This document shows positions 8,582 to 15,423 of a stretch of 27,819 nt of DNA, in pieces. The position numbers and the translations under genes were made by a program. The notes below the pieces were generated by a model. That model was not told where the DNA came from. It ran no database searches and was given only the letters and a program-made list of their open reading frames with translations. The first letter of the stretch is position 1, and every line of letters begins with the position of its first letter. The stretch lies in the NCBI GenBank assembly GCA_050943435.1, contig JBMNPE010000013.1:1-27819 (forward strand), read 5' to 3'. Source of the stretch: RGIG5675 sp050943435 (GTDB lineage Bacteria > Bacillota > Clostridia > Oscillospirales > Ruminococcaceae).

Positions 8582-8745
8582 TTTTCCGCCTCCTTCCTCT
8601 CCCTTGCATAGTATGCGCACTCGGAGCAGTTTCCCCCGCAGGAGCATGGAGGCTCTCCCCTGTGCGCCTTTCTCAATGTGTTTATCACTATGAGTACCAC
8701 TATCGCCGCTACTGCGGCCAGGAGAACCCATGACTGCCAGTTCAT
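8557..8745 (-). CDS. FeoB-associated Cys-rich membrane protein
   Basis: A 62-residue single-span membrane protein. Residues about 7-24 are hydrophobic (LLAAVAAIVVLIVINTL). A basic segment and a cytosolic Cys cluster, CSCGGNCSECAYY, follow, then a charged tail. This matches the small family commonly encoded after feoB in Firmicutes and described as FeoB-associated Cys-rich. The ATG at 8745 has AAAGGAG eight to nine bases upstream and lies 32 bases after the feoB stop. The family function is not settled; the Cys cluster could hold iron or an Fe-S centre next to the transporter. The assignment rests on size, topology, Cys pattern and position. Confidence 0.88.
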   Translation of the reverse strand: MNWQSWVLLAAVAAIVVLIVINTLRKAHRGEPPCSCGGNCSECAYYARERKEAEKWKKASQN

Positions 8746-8777
8746 AAAAATTACTCCTTTCTTGGTTTTCTGCCGAG

Positions 8778-10994
8778 TCAGTGTTCAGCCACGTCTACGG
8801 ATCTTATGCTGAGGTGTGCTTCATCGTTGTACCTGTTCTTCCTCAGAAGCATGTACATGAGGAATGCGAGCACCGCCAGGGCTGCAGCGGTCCCGAATGT
8901 GAATCCGGCTCCGGAGAACAGCAGTCCAAGCTGGTATACGATGAGGGAAATCGAATATGCGAACCCGCACATGTAGAGTATTGCAAACCAGGTCCACCTG
9001 GCGCTGTTCATTTCCCTCTTTATGGCTCCTATCGCTGCAAAGCACGGTGCGCACAGCAGGTTGAAGATCATGAACGAGTAGGCCGAAAGTGCGCTTCCTC
9101 CGAAGAACTCGATTCCAATGAGGTTCAGGTTGGAAACGGAACCGCTGTCGAGTGCACCTACTAGGTCAGCTGCGGCTTCAGGGTTTGCAGAGGCGAACAT
9201 CCTTGACATGGTCCCGAACGCCCCGACGACTTCCTCCTTGGCCACAAGTCCCAGTATCGTTGCAACCGCAGGCTGCCAGGTTCCGAATCCCAGCGGGATG
9301 AATATCACTGAAACCGCCTCTCCCACTATCTGCAGGATTGATACTGAATCATCCCCCTCGCCTATATAGTGGAACCCTCCTGCGAAGCTCAGGGAATTGA
9401 GCACCCATACGACAATGCTGGCAGCCACGATGACTGTTCCTGCCCTCTTGATGAAGCTCCATCCTCTCTCCCACATTGCCCTGAGGACATTGCGCATCAC
9501 AGGCGCATGGTAGGCGGGGAGCTCCATGACAAACGGTGCGGGGTCTCCCGCGAACGGCTTTGTCTTCTTGAGTATTATCCCGGAAACGATGACCGCCGCA
9601 ACGCCTATAAAGTATGCTGAAACTGCTATCCACGGGCTGTTGTTGAAGAGCGCTCCGGCGATGAGCCCGACAATCGGCATCTTGGCTCCGCATGGTATGA
9701 ACGTAGTCGTCATGATCGTCATCTTGCGGTCCCTGTCCTGCTCGATTGTCCTGGTGGACATGACTCCGGGAACCCCGCATCCTGACGAAATCAGCATCGG
9801 AATAAAGCTCTTGCCGCTGAGGCCGAATTTCCGGAACATGCGGTCCATAATAAACGCGACCCTGGCCATGTATCCTACGTCTTCCAGTATCGCAAGCATG
9901 AAGAACAGGATCAGCATCTGCGGCACGAATCCGAGCACGGCTCCTACTCCGCCCACTATGCCGTCGCATATTAGGCTCACAAGCCATCCGGCGACTCCCC
10001 ACCCGGTCAGGAGGCTTTCAAGCCCCGGGATTATCCATTCCCCGAACAGTGTGTCGTTGGTGAACGTCGTCACCCAGTCCCCTATGGAGCCTATTGAAAT
10101 GTAGTAGACGAGGAACATCACAACCGCGAATATCGGGAGCGCCAGCCATCTGTTCGTTACTATCCTGTCTATCTTGTCTGATGCGCTGAGTGCGTGCTTG
10201 GCCGCCTTCTTTACTACAGCTCCATCGACTACCTTAGTAATGTATTCATATCTCTGGTTTGTGATGATGCTCTCCGCATCATCGTCCAGCTCCTTCTCGC
10301 AGTCGGCGATATGCTGCTCGATATGCGCCTTCTCTTCCCCGCTGAGCCCGAGCTCTTCCACGACCCTCTCGTCCCTCTCGAACACCTTGATCGCATACCA
10401 TCTGAGGTTCCGGGGATCGACCTTGTCCTGTATTGACTCCTCTATGTGGGCTATAGCATGCTCGACCGACCCGGTGAAGACGTGCGGCTGCTCCCTGGTT
10501 TCATGCGAGGCGGCTGCCCTGACGGCCTTTTCTGCTGCCGCCATGTCGCCCTCTCCCTTGAGAGCGCTCATCTCCACAACATCGCAGCCCATAGCCCTCC
10601 CCAGCTTGTTTGCATCGATCCTGTCCCCGTTCTTCCTGACGACATCGATCATGTTGATTGCCATGACTACAGGTATTCCGAGCTCAATGAGCTGCGTCGT
10701 GAGGTACAGGTTCCTCTCTATGTTTGTGCCGTCTACAATATCCAGGATGACGTCCGGTTTCTCTTTGACCAGATACTCCCTCGACACCACTTCCTCGAGC
10801 GTGTACGGGGAAAGCGAATAGATTCCCGGCAGGTCCTGTATGATCACGTCCTTGTGGCCCCTGAGCCTTCCCTCTTTCTTTTCAACTGTGACCCCGGGCC
10901 AGTTCCCTACAAACTGGTTTGCCCCCGTGAGGGCATTGAAGAGGGTCGTTTTGCCGCAGTTCGGGTTGCCTGCCAGCGCTATTTTTACAGCCAT
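8778..10994 (-). CDS. feoB: Ferrous iron transporter FeoB
   Basis: A 738-residue integral membrane Fe(II) transporter of full family length. The N-terminal cytosolic G domain has G1 GNPNCGKT (9-16), G2 Thr in WPGVTVEKK (near 36), G3 DLPG (54-57), G4 NMID (114-117) and G5 SALKG (143-147). A helical spacer to about residue 280 leads to the Gate-type membrane domain with multiple hydrophobic spans and conserved CGVPGVMSTRTI and PCGAKMP segments, whose Cys residues are typical of FeoB pores. GGAGG lies seven bases before the ATG at 10994. Nineteen bases separate it from feoA. It is the core of the iron operon and probably works under anaerobic or reducing conditions, where Fe(II) is available. 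Confidence 0.98.
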   Translation of the reverse strand: MAVKIALAGNPNCGKTTLFNALTGANQFVGNWPGVTVEKKEGRLRGHKDVIIQDLPGIYSLSPYTLEEVVSREYLVKEKPDVILDIVDGTNIERNLYLTTQLIELGIPVVMAINMIDVVRKNGDRIDANKLGRAMGCDVVEMSALKGEGDMAAAEKAVRAAASHETREQPHVFTGSVEHAIAHIEESIQDKVDPRNLRWYAIKVFERDERVVEELGLSGEEKAHIEQHIADCEKELDDDAESIITNQRYEYITKVVDGAVVKKAAKHALSASDKIDRIVTNRWLALPIFAVVMFLVYYISIGSIGDWVTTFTNDTLFGEWIIPGLESLLTGWGVAGWLVSLICDGIVGGVGAVLGFVPQMLILFFMLAILEDVGYMARVAFIMDRMFRKFGLSGKSFIPMLISSGCGVPGVMSTRTIEQDRDRKMTIMTTTFIPCGAKMPIVGLIAGALFNNSPWIAVSAYFIGVAAVIVSGIILKKTKPFAGDPAPFVMELPAYHAPVMRNVLRAMWERGWSFIKRAGTVIVAASIVVWVLNSLSFAGGFHYIGEGDDSVSILQIVGEAVSVIFIPLGFGTWQPAVATILGLVAKEEVVGAFGTMSRMFASANPEAAADLVGALDSGSVSNLNLIGIEFFGGSALSAYSFMIFNLLCAPCFAAIGAIKREMNSARWTWFAILYMCGFAYSISLIVYQLGLLFSGAGFTFGTAAALAVLAFLMYMLLRKNRYNDEAHLSIRSVDVAEH

Positions 10995-11013
10995 TATCTG
11001 TCCTCCTTGAATT

Positions 11014-11259
11014 TCAGCCTCTGTCCTGACTCGGAATCGGCTCGACCTCGATCATTTCGGCGTCCCCTTTTCTCACTGAGAGCTCGTAACCCCGGATATT
11101 GAGCTCCATCGGGTCGCCCAGTGGAGCTACTTTTCTCACGTAGATCTCGACTCCCTTCGTGATTCCCATATCCATGATGCGGCGCCTGACCGCACCTTCC
11201 CCGTGCAGCTTTACTACGGTGCACGAGCCTCCGACAGGGATATCTCTGAGAGTTTTCAT
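11014..11259 (-). CDS. feoA: FeoA domain protein (FeoB-proximal)
   Basis: An 81-residue SH3-like FeoA protein, the small cytosolic partner of FeoB. Typical features are GGSCTVVKLHGEG, RRRIMDMGITKGVEIYV, APLGDPMELNIRGYELSVRK and a C-terminal EVEPI strand. The ATG at 11259 is preferred over the ATG at 11277 because AAAGGAGG lies between them, six bases before 11259. It lies 17 bases after the stop of the second feoA and 19 bases before feoB. FeoA proteins are thought to bind and modulate FeoB. This copy keeps the conserved RGYELSVRK stretch that the distal copy lacks, so it is the better candidate for the classical FeoA. Confidence 0.95.
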   Translation of the reverse strand: MKTLRDIPVGGSCTVVKLHGEGAVRRRIMDMGITKGVEIYVRKVAPLGDPMELNIRGYELSVRKGDAEMIEVEPIPSQDRG

Positions 11260-11276
11260 ATCGTTCCTCCTTTGCA

Positions 11277-11489
11277 TCAGAACATGATTCTTCCGGCCAT
11301 GGACCTGTCTATAGCGACCCTGCTGTCCTTGATCTGGACAATGAGGTTCCCGCCGAGCTTTGAGACGACGGTCACCTTCTCCCCCGTCACGAATCCCATC
11401 TCGGCGAGGTGCTGCCGCACATCGTCCCTTCCTGTTATCTTTCCTATCGTCACTTCTTCACCGGCTTCGGCCATCGAGAGCGGTAGCAT
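11277..11489 (-). CDS. feoA: FeoA domain protein (operon-first copy)
   Basis: A 70-residue FeoA-like protein and the first gene of the operon. It starts MLPLSMAEAGEEVTIGKITG and contains the family core HLAEMGFVTGEKVTVVSKLGGNLIVQIKDSRVAIDRSMAGRI. The ATG at 11489 is chosen over the one at 11501 because GGAGG sits five bases before it and nothing similar precedes 11501. It differs clearly from the second copy: it has GGNLIVQIKDSRVAID where the other has GDPMELNIRGYELSVRK. Two divergent FeoA copies before FeoB are common in Clostridia. The division of labour is not established. Confidence 0.93.
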   Translation of the reverse strand: MLPLSMAEAGEEVTIGKITGRDDVRQHLAEMGFVTGEKVTVVSKLGGNLIVQIKDSRVAIDRSMAGRIMF

Positions 11490-11536
11490 AGGCGCCTCCA
11501 TAAACAGATATAATTTTTATTTGTTTTGTCATATGC

Positions 11537-11579
11537 TAGTTATGTTTCTCTAACCAAACCATAGTTTAAGTTGTCTAAC
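11537..11579. promoter_or_regulatory. Two 18-bp repeats over the feo promoter, candidate metal-repressor operator
   Basis: TAGTT-N7-TCTAAC occurs twice on the plus strand, at 11537-11554 and 11562-11579, with a 25-bp period. Each copy is an imperfect dyad (GTTA-N8-TAAC in the first). The upstream-strand copy contains the -10 hexamer of the feo promoter, and the other covers the first transcribed bases, as expected of a repressor site. The GTTA/TAAC ends recall DtxR/MntR-type boxes, but the match is partial and the regulator is inferred. Confidence 0.5.
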
Positions 11580-11591
11580 TCGAATTGTCAA
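11563..11591 (-). promoter_or_regulatory. Promoter of the feo operon
   Basis: On the minus strand, TTGACA (11591-11586), a perfect -35, and TAAACT (11568-11563), four of six for -10, are separated by 17 bases. The predicted start is near 11556, giving a leader of about 65 bases. The promoter begins directly after the terminator of the neighbouring transporter genes. Confidence 0.75.
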
Positions 11592-11592
11592 T

Positions 11593-11631
11593 AAAAAAAT
11601 TTGGCTTCAGGGAATCAAAGTCCCCGAAGCC
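11593..11631 (-). terminator. Rho-independent terminator of the chromate-transporter pair
   Basis: On the minus strand, GGCTTCGGGGA (11631-11621) pairs with TCCCTGAAGCC (11613-11603), with one G-U pair and a short loop, followed by AAATTTTTTT. It starts 19 bases after the stop of the second transporter gene and separates it from the feo promoter. Confidence 0.9.
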
Positions 11632-11649
11632 GCTTTCAGACTGCTGTCG

Positions 11650-12231
11650 TCAGGCCGGAAGCCACATTTCCCTGTAGAAGGCAATTCCCATTGCGGCCCC
11701 GGCAAGTATGGCGATTATAGGGGAAAGGCTCTTTTTCCTGATGGCGGCATACAGAATCTCAAGGCCTGCAATGACGGCCATAATTATGCATGCACGCCAG
11801 TCAAAGGCCTGAGCGGAACCCGATGACGGGAAGAGGCTGGAAACCGCTATGTCGATACCGGCGAAGAGTATCACGGCCATCACGCACGGCCTCACGAACC
11901 GGAAGATGCTTCTCGTGAGGGGTTTTTCAAGAAAGGCCCCGGAGAGCCTCGCAATGATGTAGATAATCAGGAACGCCGGGAGCACAACCCCGAAGGTTGC
12001 GGCAAGTGCCCCTGGAATTCCCGCCATCCTGCTGCCGACATAAGTCGCCATGTTGACCATGAGCGAGCCCGGCGTCGATTCGCTGACAGCTATGAAATCG
12101 GTTATTTCGGCCTCGGTCATCCAGTTCTTTGAGACTGCAAGCTGCCTTATGAGCGGTATGGCGCTGTATGCTCCTCCGAAGGAGAAGCATCCCACCTTGA
12201 GGAAGTTCCAGAAGAGATCGAGTATGATCAT
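11650..12231 (-). CDS. Chromate transporter family (CHR) half-protein, second of pair
   Basis: A 193-residue multi-span membrane protein of the CHR family, in its single-domain form. The signature segments are FLKVGCFSFGGAYSAIPLI near the N-terminus and ESTPGSLMVNMATYVGSRM around residue 50, followed by four or five hydrophobic spans (GVVLPAFLIIYIIARL, PCVMAVILFAGIDIAV and others). Its ATG overlaps the stop of the upstream partner as ATGA (12228-12231), so the two are translationally coupled and probably form a heterodimer equivalent to one long two-domain ChrA. Family members export chromate in some bacteria, but in anaerobic Clostridia the natural anion is often unknown. A strong terminator follows. 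Confidence 0.92.
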   Translation of the reverse strand: MIILDLFWNFLKVGCFSFGGAYSAIPLIRQLAVSKNWMTEAEITDFIAVSESTPGSLMVNMATYVGSRMAGIPGALAATFGVVLPAFLIIYIIARLSGAFLEKPLTRSIFRFVRPCVMAVILFAGIDIAVSSLFPSSGSAQAFDWRACIIMAVIAGLEILYAAIRKKSLSPIIAILAGAAMGIAFYREMWLPA

Positions 12232-12806
12232 CTGTCCTTTTTCCTCCTCCCGAGCGCAAACGCGGCAGCACCTGCCGCAGCGGCTATGAGGATCATGTAG
12301 ATCATGGAGAAGGAGGAGCCCGATATCATGAGCGCCGCCTCGGCCGCAGCCGTCACGGAGAATACCACAATCTGCACGGCATCCTTCCCCATGGATTTCA
12401 TGAGCTTGAAAGCAGCAGAGATGATGATTATCCCGACTGCGGCGGATATCCCCCTGAACGCAGCGGAGACCATCCCTATGCTGCGGAACTCGTCGTAAAA
12501 CAGCGAGATGAGGTAGATGATTATCAGGCTCGGCAGCACCACCCCGATTGTCGCGCTGACAGCGCCAAGCGTCGCTGCAGTCCTGTAGCCCACGTAAGTG
12601 GCGCAGTTGACCGCTATGGGACCGGGTGTCGACTCAGCTATGGCGGTTACGTCGAGGAGCTCCTCCCTCGATATCCACTTTTTCCTGTCCACGCACTCGG
12701 AGTCGATGAGTGAAATCATCGCGTATCCGCTCCCGAACGTGAACAGCCCTATCTTGAAAAAAGACAGGAAAAGCTCCGCAGCTTTCCGGCCTTTTCTTTC
12801 TGCCAT
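12228..12806 (-). CDS. Chromate transporter family (CHR) half-protein, first of pair
   Basis: A 192-residue membrane protein of the single-domain CHR family, partner of the next gene. The motifs are FFKIGLFTFGSGYAMISLI near residue 20 and ESTPGPIAVNCATYVGYR near residue 60, then hydrophobic spans including IGVVLPSLIIIYLISLF and a long Ala-rich helix before the basic end GRRKKDR. The ATG at 12806 has AGGAGG nine bases upstream. The two halves are only moderately similar, as expected for opposite-topology partners. I see no convincing promoter between 12807 and 12922, and no chrB-like regulator is nearby, so chromate resistance should not be assumed. Confidence 0.92.
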   Translation of the reverse strand: MAERKGRKAAELFLSFFKIGLFTFGSGYAMISLIDSECVDRKKWISREELLDVTAIAESTPGPIAVNCATYVGYRTAATLGAVSATIGVVLPSLIIIYLISLFYDEFRSIGMVSAAFRGISAAVGIIIISAAFKLMKSMGKDAVQIVVFSVTAAAEAALMISGSSFSMIYMILIAAAAGAAAFALGRRKKDR

Positions 12807-12922
12807 GACGTGGTTCCTCCTCTGTCCTGTCTCTGTTCCGCCCGCTGTCCTGCCAATCGTACGCCTTTTGTGGGAAAATCAAAATGTCAGATGAAGCATG
12901 GCATCGATGAAAGGAGAATTGA

Positions 12923-13063
12923 ATGGAAAGATCGTCTGATTTCAGCATCGAGAGGATCAGGGAGCACTACGAGGTCTTTGCGCCTGACGGAACGTTCCTC
13001 TGCTCAGCGGACACCCGCTCAGAAGCCGAAGAGGAGCTCGGAGAATTCGTCCAGATCCTGTGA
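12923..13063 (+). CDS. Small hypothetical protein (46 aa)
   Basis: A 46-codon gene with its own signals: AAAGGAG sits six bases before the ATG at 12923, the frame closes at TGA (13061-13063), and a textbook terminator begins 20 bases on. The protein is acidic and soluble. It has a helix-like start (SIERIREHYEVF), a turn, APDGTFLCSADT, and a Glu-rich helix, SEAEEELGEFVQIL. I recognise no named family. The pattern of a DGTFxCSADT strand followed by an EAEEEL helix suggests a small two-strand and helix fold. It stands alone on the plus strand between two minus-strand operons. No clear promoter was found upstream. The ribosome binding site plus terminator makes it likely real. Confidence 0.7.
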   Translation: MERSSDFSIERIREHYEVFAPDGTFLCSADTRSEAEEELGEFVQIL

Positions 13064-13082
13064 TAATACTGATCAAGAACGT

Positions 13083-13113
13083 GCGGCAGCGGTATACCCG
13101 CTGCCGCGCTTTT
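13083..13113 (+). terminator. Rho-independent terminator after the 46-aa gene
   Basis: Perfect 10-bp stem GCGGCAGCGG (13083-13092) with CCGCTGCCGC (13098-13107), a 5-base loop, then GCTTTTT. It lies four bases from the stop of the convergent minus-strand gene, and its hairpin might also act there, although the minus-strand tail is not T-rich. Confidence 0.9.
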
Positions 13114-13116
13114 TCG

Positions 13117-13785
13117 TTATTTCGAATCCGCCTTGTCTGAGAAGGTGCTCATGACATCCTTCTCGAACTTTTCGAGCTCCCTGCGGCACCTCTCGGTTCC
13201 GGCCTCGTCTTTCTTCTTTTCATAATATTTCTGCGCCTCTATGAATACGGGGCACGTGTACTCGTCGCAGGCCGTCCCTTCCGGGATTTCCGCCTCAATG
13301 ACCTTCCCCGCGTAGTCATCCTTCCCTGCGGCCATGCATGCCCTTATTAGGGACGCGGCAGAAAGGCTGTTTTTTTCGCTGGAATACCATTTGACAGCTG
13401 TTTCGTAGGCTTCGTCCGCATACCCGGCGCCTATGAGCGCAGATACCCTGTAGGAATCGAGCTCCAGCTCGTCCCCGCCGCTCCAGTCGAAGTTCTCCCT
13501 GAGCCAGTCCACGGCGTCGAGCAGCGCGCTGCAGCATCCCCTCAGGTCGAGCTCATCCAGGTAATCCCCGAGCCATCCTGCGATGTCGTACTTTCCATCG
13601 AAGATTTCGTCGAACTCCTCCAGCGTCAGAAGCCCCTTCCTCTTCTTCATCTCGGCCGCAAGGCCTTCCTTGAGGGTGTCGAAGGCATCGTTCCACACCT
13701 TGACGTCAGAATCGCTGCGGTCTATCTGGTCGTAGCACTCCCCGTAGAGATCGGCAAACCTGTCCCAAACGCTTTCCTTTTCCAT
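13117..13785 (-). CDS. Hypothetical protein, helical, acidic (222 aa)
   Basis: A soluble acidic protein of 222 residues that I cannot assign to a family. No signal peptide or membrane span is seen. The ATG at 13785 is chosen because ACAGGAGG lies just upstream. Predicted content is mostly helical. The second half (VSALIGAGYADEAYETAVKW, then AASLIRACMAAGKDDYAGKV) has the spacing of degenerate TPR-type helical repeats, and two paired Cys (CC in GCCSALLDAV, then CDEYTC) are present. It follows the MGMT-type gene by 17 bases and is probably the last gene of the pcrA-to-here operon. TPR-like scaffolding is only a guess. The gene itself is well supported by length, ribosome binding site and context. 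Confidence 0.85.
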   Translation of the reverse strand: MEKESVWDRFADLYGECYDQIDRSDSDVKVWNDAFDTLKEGLAAEMKKRKGLLTLEEFDEIFDGKYDIAGWLGDYLDELDLRGCCSALLDAVDWLRENFDWSGGDELELDSYRVSALIGAGYADEAYETAVKWYSSEKNSLSAASLIRACMAAGKDDYAGKVIEAEIPEGTACDEYTCPVFIEAQKYYEKKKDEAGTERCRRELEKFEKDVMSTFSDKADSK

Positions 13786-13802
13786 GTGAGCCTCCTGTAC
13801 TC

Positions 13803-14132
13803 TCAGTATGGTTTCCAAAGGGCTTTTTCCATATCGACTGTGCCGTCCTCAAGGAAAGGCACTCCTTCTGCCTCGAGAAGTTTTCTCTGCGCATCCGCTC
13901 CGCCGAAGGCAAAAGACCCGGAGCACTTCCCGTCTTTGTTGACAACCCTGTGGCATGGGATGACTCCCGGCTCCGGATTGGAGTGCAGTGCCCAGCCGAC
14001 GGTCCTTGCCATCCGGCTGCTCCCGGCGAGCCGCCCTATTTCGCCGTATGTGGCGACCCGCCCGTACGGGATCTGCTTCACTATCCCGTATATCCTTGAG
14101 AAGACGCCGGAACTAGCCCTGGTATGTCCCAT
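13803..14132 (-). CDS. Minimal MGMT-type DNA alkyltransferase domain protein
   Basis: A 109-residue protein consisting only of the DNA-binding and methyl-acceptor domain of O6-alkylguanine-DNA alkyltransferases. The helix-turn-helix region (VATYGEIGRLAG, then RTVGWALHSNP) precedes the active-site motif IPCHRVV with Cys60, then the FGGADAQRKLLEAEGV tail. The size is that of Atl-like proteins, which usually carry Trp instead of Cys; here the Cys is kept, so real alkyl transfer is possible. The ATG at 14132 overlaps the mltG stop by 20 bases with GAGGAGG just upstream, so translation is coupled. It probably repairs or flags alkylated guanine. Lack of the N-terminal Ada/Ogt domain is normal for this subgroup. 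Confidence 0.9.
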   Translation of the reverse strand: MGHTRASSGVFSRIYGIVKQIPYGRVATYGEIGRLAGSSRMARTVGWALHSNPEPGVIPCHRVVNKDGKCSGSFAFGGADAQRKLLEAEGVPFLEDGTVDMEKALWKPY

Positions 14133-15390
14133 TGGCTACCTCCTCGTTGACCACCGCCGCGGCTGCAATATTCTGTTCATGCCCCTCGACGGTTGTCGCC
14201 CAGTAGTAGTTGTTGGCGTCGTCCGTGAGCACAAAGTAATAGTCCGTCTCTGCGGGGTTGAGCACTCCGTAGATTGCCATGTACCCGGGATTGCATATCG
14301 CGCCTATGATTATCCCCTCATGGGTGTATGTGTCGTAGCCGTCTATCATCCCCTGCGGGATGTTCCTCACAGTGGGCTCTATATCGCCGTTGTAGTAGTA
14401 TCCGAGAACGCCGTATATGAAGTTCCCGGGAAGGTGCTCTGTGCTTGCGTCTGATTCGAGACACGGGAACTCGTCGGGGTTGTTGAGCCTGTTCATGAAC
14501 ACGGACGCGACCATGCAGTAGATATTCTGGTCGTTCTCCTCGGTCAGGGTCTCCTTTTCCACTATGGATGCCATTACCAGGACCTCGTCGAGGGTGAGCC
14601 CGCTGTTCTCAACCATCGTCTTGACTTCGTCAGTCAGGACCTTCTTCTCGAAGTTCTCGAGCATTATCTGGATTATCTCGTGTGCAGTGCTTCCTACCGG
14701 GAATTCATAAGTATCCGGGAACAGGTAGCCCTCCAGCTTAATGAACCTGTTTTCGTCGTCAGGTATCTGGTCATAGAACGACACGTCATATGTGTCATTG
14801 TTTGCCGCATCGATGAATTCGTCAACCGTGCAGAATCCGTCCTCCTCGAGCTGCAGGGCCATGGCGAGGGCAGTCTTTCCCTCCGCGAACATCTCGGTGA
14901 CCGTCGGGGTGGTTTCAGGAGTGGTCTGCATGAGCTCCTCCGCGATCTCATCATATGTCATGCCCTTCGTGAATTCGTGCTCGCCGTAATTGTACTTGTC
15001 CTGGTAATCCTTGAATATGCTGTAGTACTTGAAGCATCTCCAGCTCCTGACCACGCCGTTTTCCTTGAGCAGCTTGGATATGTCCTCGGTTGTGGACCCC
15101 TGCTCCACCGTCACGGCAAAGGTTTCCGTCTCATCGGACCCGGGCCTGTTGCCGTTCATGTCGCTGCTGACATAGATGGCAGTGCCGCCGACTGCCGCAG
15201 CCACGATTCCCACTATTATCAGGACGGTGATGTACCATTTTGATCCGCCCTTTTTCTTCTTTTTCTCCTGCTTTGTGCCGTAGTCGGCCCTCGGCTCCTC
15301 GATCTTTCCGGGAGATCCGGCTTTTTTCTCTGTTTTTTCGGCCGGGGTGCTCTTTCCTGGTTCAGATCCGTCTGGTCTTTTGTAGATCAC
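14113..15390 (-). CDS. mltG: Endolytic murein transglycosylase MltG
   Basis: A 425-residue YceG/MltG protein that cuts nascent glycan strands and is thought to set their length. A basic, disordered, Lys-rich cytosolic N-terminus (1-50) precedes one membrane helix (about 52-73). The extracellular part has a LysM-like subdomain (TVEQGSTTEDISKLLKENG, 94-112) and the catalytic domain with LEGYLFPDTYEFP (219-231), ASIVEKET (274-281; Glu278 is the catalytic Glu of the family) and YDTYTHEG then AICNPG (352-369). The start is GTG at 15390 with GGGAGG nine bases upstream. It lies 33 bases after the GNAT gene and overlaps the MGMT-type gene. Assignment is firm. Confidence 0.96.
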   Translation of the reverse strand: MIYKRPDGSEPGKSTPAEKTEKKAGSPGKIEEPRADYGTKQEKKKKKGGSKWYITVLIIVGIVAAAVGGTAIYVSSDMNGNRPGSDETETFAVTVEQGSTTEDISKLLKENGVVRSWRCFKYYSIFKDYQDKYNYGEHEFTKGMTYDEIAEELMQTTPETTPTVTEMFAEGKTALAMALQLEEDGFCTVDEFIDAANNDTYDVSFYDQIPDDENRFIKLEGYLFPDTYEFPVGSTAHEIIQIMLENFEKKVLTDEVKTMVENSGLTLDEVLVMASIVEKETLTEENDQNIYCMVASVFMNRLNNPDEFPCLESDASTEHLPGNFIYGVLGYYYNGDIEPTVRNIPQGMIDGYDTYTHEGIIIGAICNPGYMAIYGVLNPAETDYYFVLTDDANNYYWATTVEGHEQNIAAAAVVNEEVANGTYQG

Positions 15391-15423
15391 TGCTTGTCTC
15401 CTCCCGAATTATGGTTCTGAGAT

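Noticed and set aside
11650..12806. Chromate transporter gene broken by a frameshift
   Set aside because: Each half has its own N-terminal CHR motifs and start, and ATGA overlap is the normal layout of paired short CHR proteins.
12807..12922. Divergent promoters between the CHR pair and the 46-aa gene
   Set aside because: TTGATT and TACGAT on the minus strand are 15 bases apart and no better pair was found on either strand; too weak to list as a feature.
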